Source: Pseudomonas khorasanensis (GTDB taxonomy: Bacteria; Pseudomonadota; Gammaproteobacteria; Pseudomonadales; Pseudomonadaceae). Taken from it: DNA of 64,000 bases. Positions 26,901 through 36,908 of the stretch are shown here, piece by piece. How positions within the stretch are numbered: the stretch's first letter is position 1; the number at the start of each line of letters is the position of its first letter. Position numbers and translations under genes: made by a program. The stretch spans positions 1 to 64,000 of the forward strand of contig NZ_JABWQP020000005.1 in the NCBI RefSeq assembly GCF_014268505.2, given 5' to 3'. The notes under the pieces were generated by a model. That model worked only from the letters and a program-made list of their open reading frames with translations, was not told where the DNA came from and ran no database searches.

Positions 26901-27268
26901 GTACAAGAACAATAACAAGCAATGCACAAGACAATAAAAATAAGACGAATCGACTCACGCACAATAAAAACAAGACGGCGAGAGGCGCAGCTAACTGATT
27001 CTTTTGGAGAGGCGTTGTATTTGGGGCTTGCCCCACGACCAGGCCGAGAACAACAAAAACTGTCCTAAGACAGAGCCTGTACTGGTTGGATCGATAGATC
27101 ACTGCAATTCAGCGACCAAAGCAATCCGTTTGCTCTTGGCTCCCGATTGGGAGGGTCACGAAGGAAACACTTCGTGGCGAGGGCACTCAACAAAAACAAG
27201 AAGCCCGAATCAATAATAAAAAGAGCACGCAACTACTTCTTGGGGAGCTTCGGCTCCCCTTGTAGTTT
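26901..27268 (+). ncRNA. crcZ: CrcZ regulatory RNA
   Basis: About 365 nt between cbrB and pcnB. It carries six A-rich (AAN)n motifs that bind Hfq/Crc: 26905-26918, 26934-26944, 26963-26973, 27049-27059, 27189-27202 and 27212-27222. CrcZ is made on poor carbon sources through CbrB and sigma54 and titrates Hfq-Crc away from catabolic mRNAs, relieving catabolite repression. It ends at a GGGGAGC-TTCG-GCTCCCC hairpin. The 5' end is inferred from the sigma54 promoter and the 3' end from the hairpin. No convincing protein is encoded. Confidence 0.92.
27242..27268 (+). terminator. CrcZ terminator hairpin
   Basis: Seven-base-pair GC stem capped by a UUCG tetraloop, then TTGTAGTTT. The T tract is interrupted but the tetraloop hairpin is strong. 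Confidence 0.75.
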
Positions 27269-27437
27269 CTCCCTTCTGCGAAATCCTCCCTTTTCGCCTC
27301 CCTCGACCCTTGTAGCTCGCGGCTTGCAGCTCGAATCTGCTGTCGCCTACACCATCCCTCGACTAAATGCTAGAATCTGCGCCCATCATGCGGTCATTCT
27401 TTGGTATGGCCGAACATTCCTTCAAACAGTGCATCCC

Positions 27438-28838
27438 ATGCTGAAGAAGCTGTTCCAGTCATTCCGAACTCCCGTGCGTCGTACGCAACACATCCGCAGC
27501 ACCCCTGAAGTGCTCAATAGCGGTCAACATTCGCTGCAGAAAACGCAGTTCAGCCGCTATGCGGTGAATATCGTCGAACGTCTGCAAGGCGCCGGTTACC
27601 AGGCTTATCTGGTCGGCGGTTGCGTGCGAGACATGCTGCTGGGCATCACGCCCAAGGATTTCGACGTCGCCACCAGCGCCACCCCCGAGCAGGTCCGTGC
27701 CGAATTCCGCAATGCGCGAATCATCGGTCGCCGCTTCAAACTGGTGCACATCCATTTCGGGCGCGAAATCATTGAAGTCGCGACCTTCCGCGCCAATCAT
27801 CCGGTCAACGAAGACGACGAGGACAGCAACCAGTCTTCGCGCAACGAGAGCGGGCGGATTCTGCGCGACAACGTTTACGGCACCCTGGAAGAAGACGCGC
27901 AACGCCGCGACTTCACCATTAACGCCCTGTATTACGATCCGGTCAGCGAGCGCATTCTCGACTACGCCAATGGCGTGCACGACATCCGCAATCACCTGAT
28001 CCGTCTGATCGGCGATCCGAAGCAGCGCTACCAGGAAGACCCCGTGCGCATGCTGCGCGCCGTTCGTTTTGCCGCCAAGCTCAATTTCGGTATCGAGAAG
28101 CACACCGTCCAGCCGATACGTGAGCTGGCGCCGATGCTGCGCGAGATTCCGTCGGCGCGGCTCTTTGAAGAAGTGCTCAAGCTGTTCCTTTCCGGCCACG
28201 GCGCGATCACCTTTGAAATGCTGGTCGATCTGCAGCTGTTTGCCCCGCTGTTCCCGGCCAGTGCCGAGGCGCTGGAATACAACCCGGAATACACCCACAC
28301 GCTGATCAGCGAAGCGTTGACCAATACCGATCTGCGAATCAAGCAGAGCAAACCGGTCACCCCGGCGTTCCTGTTTGCCGCCCTGCTCTGGCCTGCGTTG
28401 CCGGCCCGCGTGCTGCGTCTACAGGAACGTGGCATGCCGCCGATTCCGGCGATGCAAGAGGCCGCGCACGAGCTGATCGCTGAACAGTGCCAGCGGATCG
28501 CGATTCCGAAGCGCTTCACCATGCCGATCCGCGAAATCTGGGACATGCAGGAACGCCTGCCACGGCGCAGCGGCAAGCGCGCCGACCTGTTGCTGGACAA
28601 CCCGCGTTTCCGTGCCGGTTACGATTTCCTGTTGCTGCGTGAAAGCGCCGGCGAGGAGACCGACGGCCTCGGTGAATGGTGGACGGACTATCAGGACGCC
28701 AACGACAGCGAACGCCGCGACATGATCCGCGACCTCAGCGGCAAGGGTGACGATGCCAGCGGCGCGCCACGCAAGCGTCGCCGCAGCAGTGGTTCCAAAC
28801 GCAAGCGCGCGGGTGCGCCGAGCGCGACGGGCGAATAA
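27438..28838 (+). CDS. pcnB: Poly(A) polymerase I
   Basis: Adds poly(A) tails to RNA 3' ends and so promotes decay. 466 residues. Nucleotidyltransferase head with LVGGCVRDMLLG and DFDVATSA (about 59-80, metal-binding Asp residues). Next come the RNA-binding neck (RDFTINALYYDP) and a C-terminal arginine/lysine-rich tail (RKRRRSSGSKRKR) typical of PAP I rather than CCA enzymes. The start at 27438 (MLKKLFQSF) is chosen. The same frame is open back to 27147, but that lies inside CrcZ. About 170 bases of leader separate it from the CrcZ hairpin. Confidence 0.94.
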   Translation: MLKKLFQSFRTPVRRTQHIRSTPEVLNSGQHSLQKTQFSRYAVNIVERLQGAGYQAYLVGGCVRDMLLGITPKDFDVATSATPEQVRAEFRNARIIGRRFKLVHIHFGREIIEVATFRANHPVNEDDEDSNQSSRNESGRILRDNVYGTLEEDAQRRDFTINALYYDPVSERILDYANGVHDIRNHLIRLIGDPKQRYQEDPVRMLRAVRFAAKLNFGIEKHTVQPIRELAPMLREIPSARLFEEVLKLFLSGHGAITFEMLVDLQLFAPLFPASAEALEYNPEYTHTLISEALTNTDLRIKQSKPVTPAFLFAALLWPALPARVLRLQERGMPPIPAMQEAAHELIAEQCQRIAIPKRFTMPIREIWDMQERLPRRSGKRADLLLDNPRFRAGYDFLLLRESAGEETDGLGEWWTDYQDANDSERRDMIRDLSGKGDDASGAPRKRRRSSGSKRKRAGAPSATGE

Positions 28839-28841
28839 GCC

Positions 28842-29321
28842 ATGGAGCGCATCTACATCGGTCTGGGCAGCAACCTCGCTGACCCGGCCGAACAATTGCG
28901 CAGCGCCATTACGGCGCTGGGGCAATTGCCGAAGACCTCCCTCGCCGGCGTTTCAGCCTTTTACCAGAGCGATTCCCTGCTCCCCGGCCAGCCGCGTTAC
29001 ACCAACGCAGTGGCCGCGCTCGACAGTTCGCTTGCACCGATTGAACTGCTCGATGCTCTGCAGGCGATCGAAAACGACCAGGGCCGCGAACGCTTGGAGC
29101 GCTGGGGCCCGCGTACGCTGGATCTGGACATCCTGCTGTTCGGCGATCGACTGATAGACGAGCCGCGCCTGAAGGTTCCTCACTACCAGATTCAGGAGCG
29201 CGCGTTTGTGCTCTATCCCCTCGCCGAACTGGCCCCGCCAGACCTGCGCCTCGCGGACGGTCGCACCCTCCCCGCCCTGCTCGCCGCCTGCCCATTCGTC
29301 GGCCTTGAACGCCTCCCCTGA
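28842..29321 (+). CDS. folK: HPPK, dihydropterin pyrophosphokinase
   Basis: Folate pathway enzyme transferring pyrophosphate from ATP to 6-hydroxymethyl-7,8-dihydropterin. 159 residues. Signature elements: IYIGLGSNLADP at the N-terminus, QSDSLLPGQPRYTNAVAAL, and the metal-binding GPRTLDLDILLFG (about 88-100) followed by VPHYQIQERAFVLYPL. It starts four bases after the pcnB stop, so the two are likely co-transcribed, with panBC further on. Confidence 0.95.
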   Translation: MERIYIGLGSNLADPAEQLRSAITALGQLPKTSLAGVSAFYQSDSLLPGQPRYTNAVAALDSSLAPIELLDALQAIENDQGRERLERWGPRTLDLDILLFGDRLIDEPRLKVPHYQIQERAFVLYPLAELAPPDLRLADGRTLPALLAACPFVGLERLP

Positions 29322-29718
29322 CAACAATCCCTCTGTAGGATCTGTCGAGTAAAACGAGGCTGCGATCTTTTGATCTCCAACATCAAATCAAAAGATCGCA
29401 GCGTTCCGCAGCGCCTACACAGGTGCAGCGTTCGGCATTCTGTTTTTGTCAGACAAAAATCCCCCGAATCAGCCCCGCCGCACCGCTGAATCGCATCAGT
29501 AACGCCGGTAACACCGCCGGCGTAACAACGCGGTAACACACGCAATTGACTTCCTGTTGGCTCATCACGACTATAGGCGTCCCGCTGCCGACAACCCGGT
29601 ATATACGGGCGCAATCCAGGCCTTATAAGCACGACACAAGAGCGTGCGCCTGAGCAGATGACGAATCACGCGCGTTACTCGCAGTAGTTTCCAGAGCGCC
29701 TGAACGAGGATTTTTTAC
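29322..29718. other. Gap before panB
   Basis: Holds a REP-like element (29334-29419), a perfect odd palindrome TTTTTGTCAGACAAAAA (29443-29459), and a stretch with repeated GGTAAC motifs (about 29503-29545). A possible weak promoter (TTGACT near 29545, TATAGG near 29572) has non-ideal spacing. No gene seen. Confidence 0.5.
29334..29419. repeat. REP-like inverted repeat, GTAGGAGC family
   Basis: TGTAGGATCTG ... CTGCGATCTTTTGAT facing ATCAAAAGATCGCAG ... GCGCCTACA. Same family as 7040-7123 and 47185-47276. Confidence 0.85.
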
Positions 29719-30519
29719 ATGCCAGCCATCACCCTGACCACGCTCCAGAGCCTCAAGCAGAAAGGTGAAAAGATCACCATGCTGACCTGCTATGACGCGA
29801 CTTTTGCCCAAGCCTGCAACGAGGCTGGTGTCGAAGTGCTGCTGGTGGGAGACTCTCTCGGCATGGTTCTGCAAGGTCACGACAGCACCCTGCCAGTGAC
29901 CACTGCAGAAATGGCCTACCACACCGCCTGCGTCAAACGTGGCAACAGCGATGCCCTGATCCTCGCCGACCTGCCGTTCATGGCCAACGCGACCCTTGAG
30001 CAAACCATGACCAACTGCGCCATGCTGATGCAGGCCGGCGCGCACATGGTGAAGGTCGAAGGCGCGCTGTGGCTGGCCGAATCGATTCGCCTGCTGGCTG
30101 AACGCGGCGTGCCGGTCTGCGCGCACATGGGCCTGACCCCGCAAGCGGTGAACATTCTCGGCGGCTATAAAGTACAGGGCCGCAACGAGAACCAGGCGCG
30201 ACAGATGCGTGCCGATGCGATCTCCCTGGAACAGGCCGGCGCGGCGATGTTGCTGCTGGAATGTGTGCCAAGCGAACTGGCAGCCGAAATCAGCCAGGCA
30301 GTGAGCATTCCGGTGATTGGTATCGGCGCCGGCAACGCCACCGACGGTCAGGTCCTGGTCCTGCACGACATGCTCGGTCTGTCGATCACCGGCCGCGTCC
30401 CGAAATTCGTCAAGAACTTCATGCACGGCCAGGACAGTATCCAGTCCGCGCTGAAGGCTTACGTCAGCGAAGTCAAAGCCACCACGTTCCCCGGCATCGA
30501 ACACGGATTCTCTGCATGA
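29719..30519 (+). CDS. panB: Ketopantoate hydroxymethyltransferase
   Basis: First committed enzyme of pantothenate synthesis: adds a hydroxymethyl group from methylene-tetrahydrofolate to 2-oxoisovalerate, the product of the ilv pathway. 266 residues. [11 protein letters not shown] (Asp/Mg site), [13 protein letters not shown] (about 41-53), the catalytic Glu region [11 protein letters not shown] (about 180) and [15 protein letters not shown] are all present. AACGAGGATT serves as ribosome site. Overlaps panC by four bases (ATGA). Confidence 0.96.
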   Translation: MPAITLTTLQSLKQKGEKITMLTCYDATFAQACNEAGVEVLLVGDSLGMVLQGHDSTLPVTTAEMAYHTACVKRGNSDALILADLPFMANATLEQTMTNCAMLMQAGAHMVKVEGALWLAESIRLLAERGVPVCAHMGLTPQAVNILGGYKVQGRNENQARQMRADAISLEQAGAAMLLLECVPSELAAEISQAVSIPVIGIGAGNATDGQVLVLHDMLGLSITGRVPKFVKNFMHGQDSIQSALKAYVSEVKATTFPGIEHGFSA

Positions 30520-31376
30520 ACACCGTCAAAACCGTACGCGAATTGCGCGCAGCCGTAGCGCGCGCCCGCAGTGAAGGCAAGCGCATCGGCTTCGTGCCGA
30601 CCATGGGCAACCTGCACAGCGGCCACGTCGCCCTGATCACGAAAGCCACGCAGCGAGTGGATTTCGTGGTCGCCAGTATTTTCGTCAATCCACTGCAATT
30701 CGGCGCGGGCGAAGACCTCGACAAATACCCGCGCACGCTCGCGGCCGATCAGGAAAAACTCCTTGAAGCCGGTTGCGATCTGCTGTTCGCGCCAACCGTC
30801 GAAGAGATGTACCCGGACGGCATGGCCGGGCAAACCCGGGTCAGCGTGCCGCAATTGTCCGAAGGCCTGTGTGGCGCCAGCCGTCCGGGGCACTTCGAAG
30901 GCGTGGCGACGGTGGTCAGCAAACTGTTCAACATGGTTCAGCCGGATCTGGCAATCTTTGGCCAGAAGGATTACCAGCAACTGGCGGTGATCCGCGCGCT
31001 GGTGCACGACTTGAACATGCCGATCCAGATCATCGGCGAGCCGACCGTGCGTGCGGCGGACGGCCTGGCGCTGTCGTCGCGCAATGGTTTTCTCAGCGAG
31101 GAGCAACGTGCGGTGGCACCCGTGGTCTATCGCACCCTGAGCAACATTGCCGAATCGATCAAGCAAGGTGAGCGCGATTACCCGGCGCTGATCAATGCGC
31201 AGTTGCAGCAGCTGGAAGCGGCGGGGCTGCGCCCGGATTACCTGGAAATCCGTCACGGCCTGACACTGCGCCCGGCGACGGCGGAAGATCGCGACCTGGT
31301 CATTCTGGTGGCAGCGTTCCTGGGCACTACGCGGTTGATCGATAACCTGCATCTGAACCTCGACAACCCGACCTGA
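30516..31376 (+). CDS. panC: Pantothenate synthetase
   Basis: Joins pantoate and beta-alanine in an ATP-dependent reaction. 286 residues. The HIGH-like ATP motif is [10 protein letters not shown] (about 28-37), the pantoate pocket includes [10 protein letters not shown], and the KMSKS-like end is [10 protein letters not shown]. The ATG at 30516 overlaps the panB stop; a longer in-frame reading from 30261 would run through panB. panD, which in PAO1 follows directly (PA4731), is absent here. Confidence 0.96.
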   Translation: MNTVKTVRELRAAVARARSEGKRIGFVPTMGNLHSGHVALITKATQRVDFVVASIFVNPLQFGAGEDLDKYPRTLAADQEKLLEAGCDLLFAPTVEEMYPDGMAGQTRVSVPQLSEGLCGASRPGHFEGVATVVSKLFNMVQPDLAIFGQKDYQQLAVIRALVHDLNMPIQIIGEPTVRAADGLALSSRNGFLSEEQRAVAPVVYRTLSNIAESIKQGERDYPALINAQLQQLEAAGLRPDYLEIRHGLTLRPATAEDRDLVILVAAFLGTTRLIDNLHLNLDNPT

Positions 31377-31732
31377 AGCCCCCGCCATCATCCTGTGGGA
31401 GCGAGCCTTCTCGCGAATGCGATCTATCAGTGACTGTGAGGCCGACTGACACGACGCTTTTCGCGAGCAGGCTCGCTCCCACAGGTTTTTTGCGCACCTG
31501 AAAGATTCCCGCCGAGGTCGCCCCACTCCGTTTGTCGGCCAAATTACTGTTCGGATGTTAAAAAAGTACAGGGATCTGGTCAGACAAAGTCAAGACAGAA
31601 CGCAGCGCGAGGTTTACTGTATCCGCCCTGTGTCCAGAAATCGTGTTGACGCAGTTGATCCACGCCCGGCGCGGCGTGCCGCATCTGTACAGTGTTCAAA
31701 AAGCCGTTCAAGTAAAAAGGAAAACCGCAGCG
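31377..31732. other. Gap between panC and pgi (panD site)
   Basis: Contains the REP pair at 31394-31493 and then about 240 bases with no gene. No reading frame resembling aspartate decarboxylase was found in either direction. AAAAAGGAA before 31733 is the pgi ribosome site. Confidence 0.6.
31394..31493. repeat. REP-type inverted repeat pair
   Basis: TGTGGGAGCGAGCCTTCTCGCGAA facing TTTTCGCGAGCAGGCTCGC...CCACA; the left arm carries a C-to-T-type change in its loop-proximal part. Lies after panC. Confidence 0.9.
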
Positions 31733-33397
31733 ATGGCGTACTACCGCACCCCTCATGACGTTACCGCTCTGCCTGCCTGGCAAGCGTTGAAAGATCACCG
31801 CCAGGCCATGCAGGATTTCAGCATGCGCGAGGCCTTCAACGCCGATCCGCAGCGCTTCAATCAGTTCACTCTCAGCAGCTGCGGACTGTTTCTCGACTAT
31901 TCGAAGAATCTGATCAATGCCGAGACCCGCAACCTTCTGGTCGGTCTGGCCAATGAAGTCGATCTGAAGGGCGCGATCAAGGCGCTGTTCGACGGCGAAA
32001 TCGTCAACTCGTCCGAAGCGCGTCCTGCCCTGCACACCGCGCTGCGCCGTCCGGTCGGCGACAAGCTGTCGGTCAACGGCGTCAACGTGATGCCGGAAGT
32101 GCACAAGGTGTTGAACCAGATCACCGATCTGGTCGGCCGCATTCATGATGGCTTGTGGCGCGGTTACACCGAAAAACCGATCACCGACGTGGTCAACATC
32201 GGCATCGGCGGCTCGTTCCTCGGCCCTGAACTGGTGTCCGAAGCGCTGCTGTCCTACGCCCAGAAAGGCGTGCGTTGCCACTACCTGGCGAACATCGACG
32301 GCAGTGAATTCCACGAGCTGACGCAAAAGCTGCGTGCTGAAACCACGTTGTTCATCGTTTCGTCGAAATCGTTCAATACCCTCGAAACCCTGAAAAACGC
32401 TCAGGCTGCTCGTGCCTGGTACCTGGCGCAGGGCGGTTCCGAAGCCGAGCTGTATCGTCACTTCATCGCCGTATCGAGCAACAACGCCGCCGCCGTGGCG
32501 TTCGGTATCCGCGAAGAAAACATCTTCCCGATGTGGGACTGGGTCGGCGGTCGTTACTCGCTGTGGTCGGCCATCGGTTTGCCGATTGCCCTGGCGATCG
32601 GCATGTCCAACTTCAAGGAACTGCTGTCCGGTGCCTACACCATGGACCAGCATTTCCAGACCGCGCCGTTCGAGCAGAACATGCCCGTGCTGCTCGCACT
32701 GCTCGGCGTCTGGTACGGCAACTTCTGGGGCGCGCAAAGCCACGCGATCCTGCCGTACGACCACTACCTGCGCAACATCACCAAGCACTTGCAACAGCTG
32801 GACATGGAATCCAACGGCAAGAGCGTGCGTCAGGACGGCACCAGCGTGTCGACCGAGACCGGTCCGGTGATCTGGGGCGGCGTCGGCTGCAACGGTCAAC
32901 ACGCTTACCACCAGTTGCTGCACCAGGGCACCCAACTGATCCCGGCCGACTTCATCGTGCCGATCGTCAGCTTCAACCCGGTGTCCGACCACCACCAGTG
33001 GCTGTACGCCAACTGCCTGTCGCAGAGCCAGGCGCTGATGCTCGGCAAAACCTTGCCGGAAGCTGAAGTCGAGCTGCGCGACAAAGGCATGAGCGAAGAA
33101 GACGTGCGCAAACTCGCGCCGCACAAGGTGATCCCGGGCAACCGTCCGAGCAATACCTTGGTGGTTGAACGCATCAGCCCGCGTCGTCTTGGCGCGCTGG
33201 TCGCCATGTATGAACACAAAGTGTTCGTGCAAAGCGTGGTCTGGGGCATCAACGCCTTCGACCAATGGGGCGTGGAGCTGGGCAAGGAATTGGGCAAAGG
33301 TGTCTACAACCGCCTGGTCGGCAGCGATGAAACCACCGCTGACGACGCGTCCACTCAGGGCCTGATCAACTACTTCCGCGGTCGTCACCGCGGCTAA
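31733..33397 (+). CDS. pgi: Glucose-6-phosphate isomerase
   Basis: Interconverts glucose 6-phosphate and fructose 6-phosphate. In pseudomonads it mostly works in the gluconeogenic direction of the Entner-Doudoroff cycle. 554 residues. Family signatures [15 protein letters not shown] (about 155) and [13 protein letters not shown] (about 270), catalytic Glu in the ETGPVIWGG region and the C-terminal [10 protein letters not shown] (about 510) are clear. The start at 31733 (MAYYRTPHD) has AAAAAGGAA upstream; an in-frame opening at 31643 is not supported. Confidence 0.96.
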   Translation: MAYYRTPHDVTALPAWQALKDHRQAMQDFSMREAFNADPQRFNQFTLSSCGLFLDYSKNLINAETRNLLVGLANEVDLKGAIKALFDGEIVNSSEARPALHTALRRPVGDKLSVNGVNVMPEVHKVLNQITDLVGRIHDGLWRGYTEKPITDVVNIGIGGSFLGPELVSEALLSYAQKGVRCHYLANIDGSEFHELTQKLRAETTLFIVSSKSFNTLETLKNAQAARAWYLAQGGSEAELYRHFIAVSSNNAAAVAFGIREENIFPMWDWVGGRYSLWSAIGLPIALAIGMSNFKELLSGAYTMDQHFQTAPFEQNMPVLLALLGVWYGNFWGAQSHAILPYDHYLRNITKHLQQLDMESNGKSVRQDGTSVSTETGPVIWGGVGCNGQHAYHQLLHQGTQLIPADFIVPIVSFNPVSDHHQWLYANCLSQSQALMLGKTLPEAEVELRDKGMSEEDVRKLAPHKVIPGNRPSNTLVVERISPRRLGALVAMYEHKVFVQSVVWGINAFDQWGVELGKELGKGVYNRLVGSDETTADDASTQGLINYFRGRHRG

Positions 33398-33426
33398 AGA
33401 GCGGCCTTCGGGTTAACGCTTTTCCC

Positions 33427-33516
33427 TGTGGGAGCGAGCTTGCTCGCGAATGCGATCGGTCAGTCGACATCATTGGTGGCTGGCAAGGCGCCTTCGCGAG
33501 CAAGCTCGCTCCCACA
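33427..33516. repeat. REP-type inverted repeat pair (GCTTGC variant)
   Basis: Left arm GGGAGCGAGCTTGCTCGCG and right arm CGCGAGCAAGCTCGCTCCC. Both arms carry the same A/T change relative to the common C/G form, preserving base pairing. Lies between pgi and acs. Confidence 0.92.
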
Positions 33517-33597
33517 GTTGTTTTGGCGCATGACTTGAACCTCTGCACCGCTCGGCGCATCTTTATTCCTGTCGCACCACAAGAATAAGGAACCGTC

Positions 33598-35535
<1,938 letters not shown>

Positions 35536-35536
35536 C

Positions 35537-35603
35537 CTCGCGAACAGGCTCGCATCCAGAGTGAGCGCATTGTCACTGTGGGAGCGAGCCTGCTCGCGAA
35601 GGC
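35537..35603. repeat. REP halves in tail-to-tail order
   Basis: A degenerate right arm (TCGCGAACAGGCTCGCATCCA, about 35539-35559) comes first, then a good left arm (TGTGGGAGCGAG ... CTCGCGAAGGC, 35577-35603). The order is reversed compared with the other pairs in the window; a similar arrangement occurs at 59941-60005. Confidence 0.75.
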
Positions 35604-35669
35604 CCATCACGCGATCCTCCGTCAAACTGTTAAACTTCCGCGCCCCAATACCCCTCAGCAAGGCGCCGC

Positions 35670-36686
35670 ATGTCTTTCTTGAACCAGGCGCTGCGCGCCG
35701 CTCTCGACCAACGCCAGGATTTGCTCGCTGCACTGCACAGCCAGGGCACCGACTGTTATCGCTTGTTCCATGGCAGCCAGGAAGGCGCCGGCGGCTTGAC
35801 GATCGACCGCTACGGCCCGCAACTGCTGGTGCAGAGTTTTCACCAAACGCTGGAGCGGGATGATCTGCTGCAGTTGCATGCGATGGCCAACCAGACGCTG
35901 GGCTTCGACACCCTGCTGGTCTACAACGACCGCTCCCGTGGCAACTCGCGCATCGATCGTGAGGACAGCGTCTACAAAGCCGACGACGCCGCACTGGCGG
36001 ATCTGGTGGGGCATGAATGGGGACTGAACTACCGCGTGCGCGGCCGGCACGCCGGGCAGGATCCGCTGCTGTTCCTCGATTTGCGCAACACTCGCGGCTG
36101 GGTCAAGGATCACGCCAAAGGCAAAAGCGTGCTCAACCTGTTCGCCTATACCTGTGGCGTTGGCCTCAGTGCTGCGGCTGGCGGTGCGCGTGAGGTGTGC
36201 AATCTTGATTTCGCCGAGGGCAATCTGGCGGTAGGGCGCGAAAACGGCCTGCTCAACCCGCACTTGCCGGAAATGGAATTCGTCCAGTCCGATTATTTCC
36301 CGGCGATCCGCCAGCTCGCCGGTCTGCCCATCACCCAGCGTCGCGGGCAGAAACTGCCGAGCTATCAGCGCCTCGAACAGCGCCAATACGATCTGGTTCT
36401 GCTCGACCCGCCGGCCTGGGCAAAAAGCGCGTTCGGCACTGTCGACCTGTTGCGTGATTATCAGAGCCTCCTCAAACCGGCCCTGCTGACCACCGCCGAC
36501 AACGGCGTGCTGATCTGCTGCAACAACCTGGCGAAAGTCAGCATGGACGACTGGCGCGAACAGGTGCTGCGTTGCGCCGAGAAGGCAGGCCGCCCGGTGC
36601 GCGAGTGGAGCGTGATGACCCCGGGCGCCGACTTCCCGTCGCTGGACCAGCAACCACCGCTGAAGACGCTGATCCTGCAGCTGTAA
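35670..36686 (+). CDS. Class I SAM-dependent (r)RNA methyltransferase
   Basis: 338 residues. After an N-terminal region resembling the RlmI/RlmK-type EEHEE linker (TIDRYGPQLLVQSFH), the Rossmann methyltransferase domain shows motif I LNLFAYTCGVGLSAAAGG (about 153), an acidic motif II NLDFAEGN and motif IV LVLLDPPAWAKSAFG (about 250), a DPP-type catalytic motif typical of RNA cytosine or N-methyltransferases. The N-terminal PUA domain of RlmI is not obvious. The modified nucleotide cannot be assigned. Confidence 0.85.
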   Translation: MSFLNQALRAALDQRQDLLAALHSQGTDCYRLFHGSQEGAGGLTIDRYGPQLLVQSFHQTLERDDLLQLHAMANQTLGFDTLLVYNDRSRGNSRIDREDSVYKADDAALADLVGHEWGLNYRVRGRHAGQDPLLFLDLRNTRGWVKDHAKGKSVLNLFAYTCGVGLSAAAGGAREVCNLDFAEGNLAVGRENGLLNPHLPEMEFVQSDYFPAIRQLAGLPITQRRGQKLPSYQRLEQRQYDLVLLDPPAWAKSAFGTVDLLRDYQSLLKPALLTTADNGVLICCNNLAKVSMDDWREQVLRCAEKAGRPVREWSVMTPGADFPSLDQQPPLKTLILQL

Positions 36687-36715
36687 CACCTCAGGCATGA
36701 GTGATCATATTTTTC

Positions 36716-36804
36716 TGTGGGAGCGAGCCTGCTCGCGAAAGCGGTGGGCGAGTCGACTTTTTGTCTACTGCACCGCCGAGTTCGCGAGCAGGCTCGCTCC
36801 CACA
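36716..36804. repeat. REP-type inverted repeat pair
   Basis: Both arms intact (GGGAGCGAGCCTGCTCGCG and complement). The downstream gene's frame stays open through this repeat, but that is not taken as coding. Confidence 0.92.
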
Positions 36805-36908
36805 CTGGGTATTTGCTCCTGCAGATAAAACTGAACAATCCTGTCCCACATCAAGCACTTCGGAACCAGAATCGCGTGCCATACTCCAAGGCACTCCGAT
36901 TCAGACAG

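Noticed and set aside
27147..27437. 97-codon N-terminal extension of PcnB
   Set aside because: It runs through the 3' part of CrcZ and its terminator hairpin; MLKKLFQSF at 27438 gives the normal protein.
36717..36908. 64-codon N-terminal extension of the DUF748 protein
   Set aside because: It translates a REP repeat and intergenic sequence; the membrane anchor and usual start come later.
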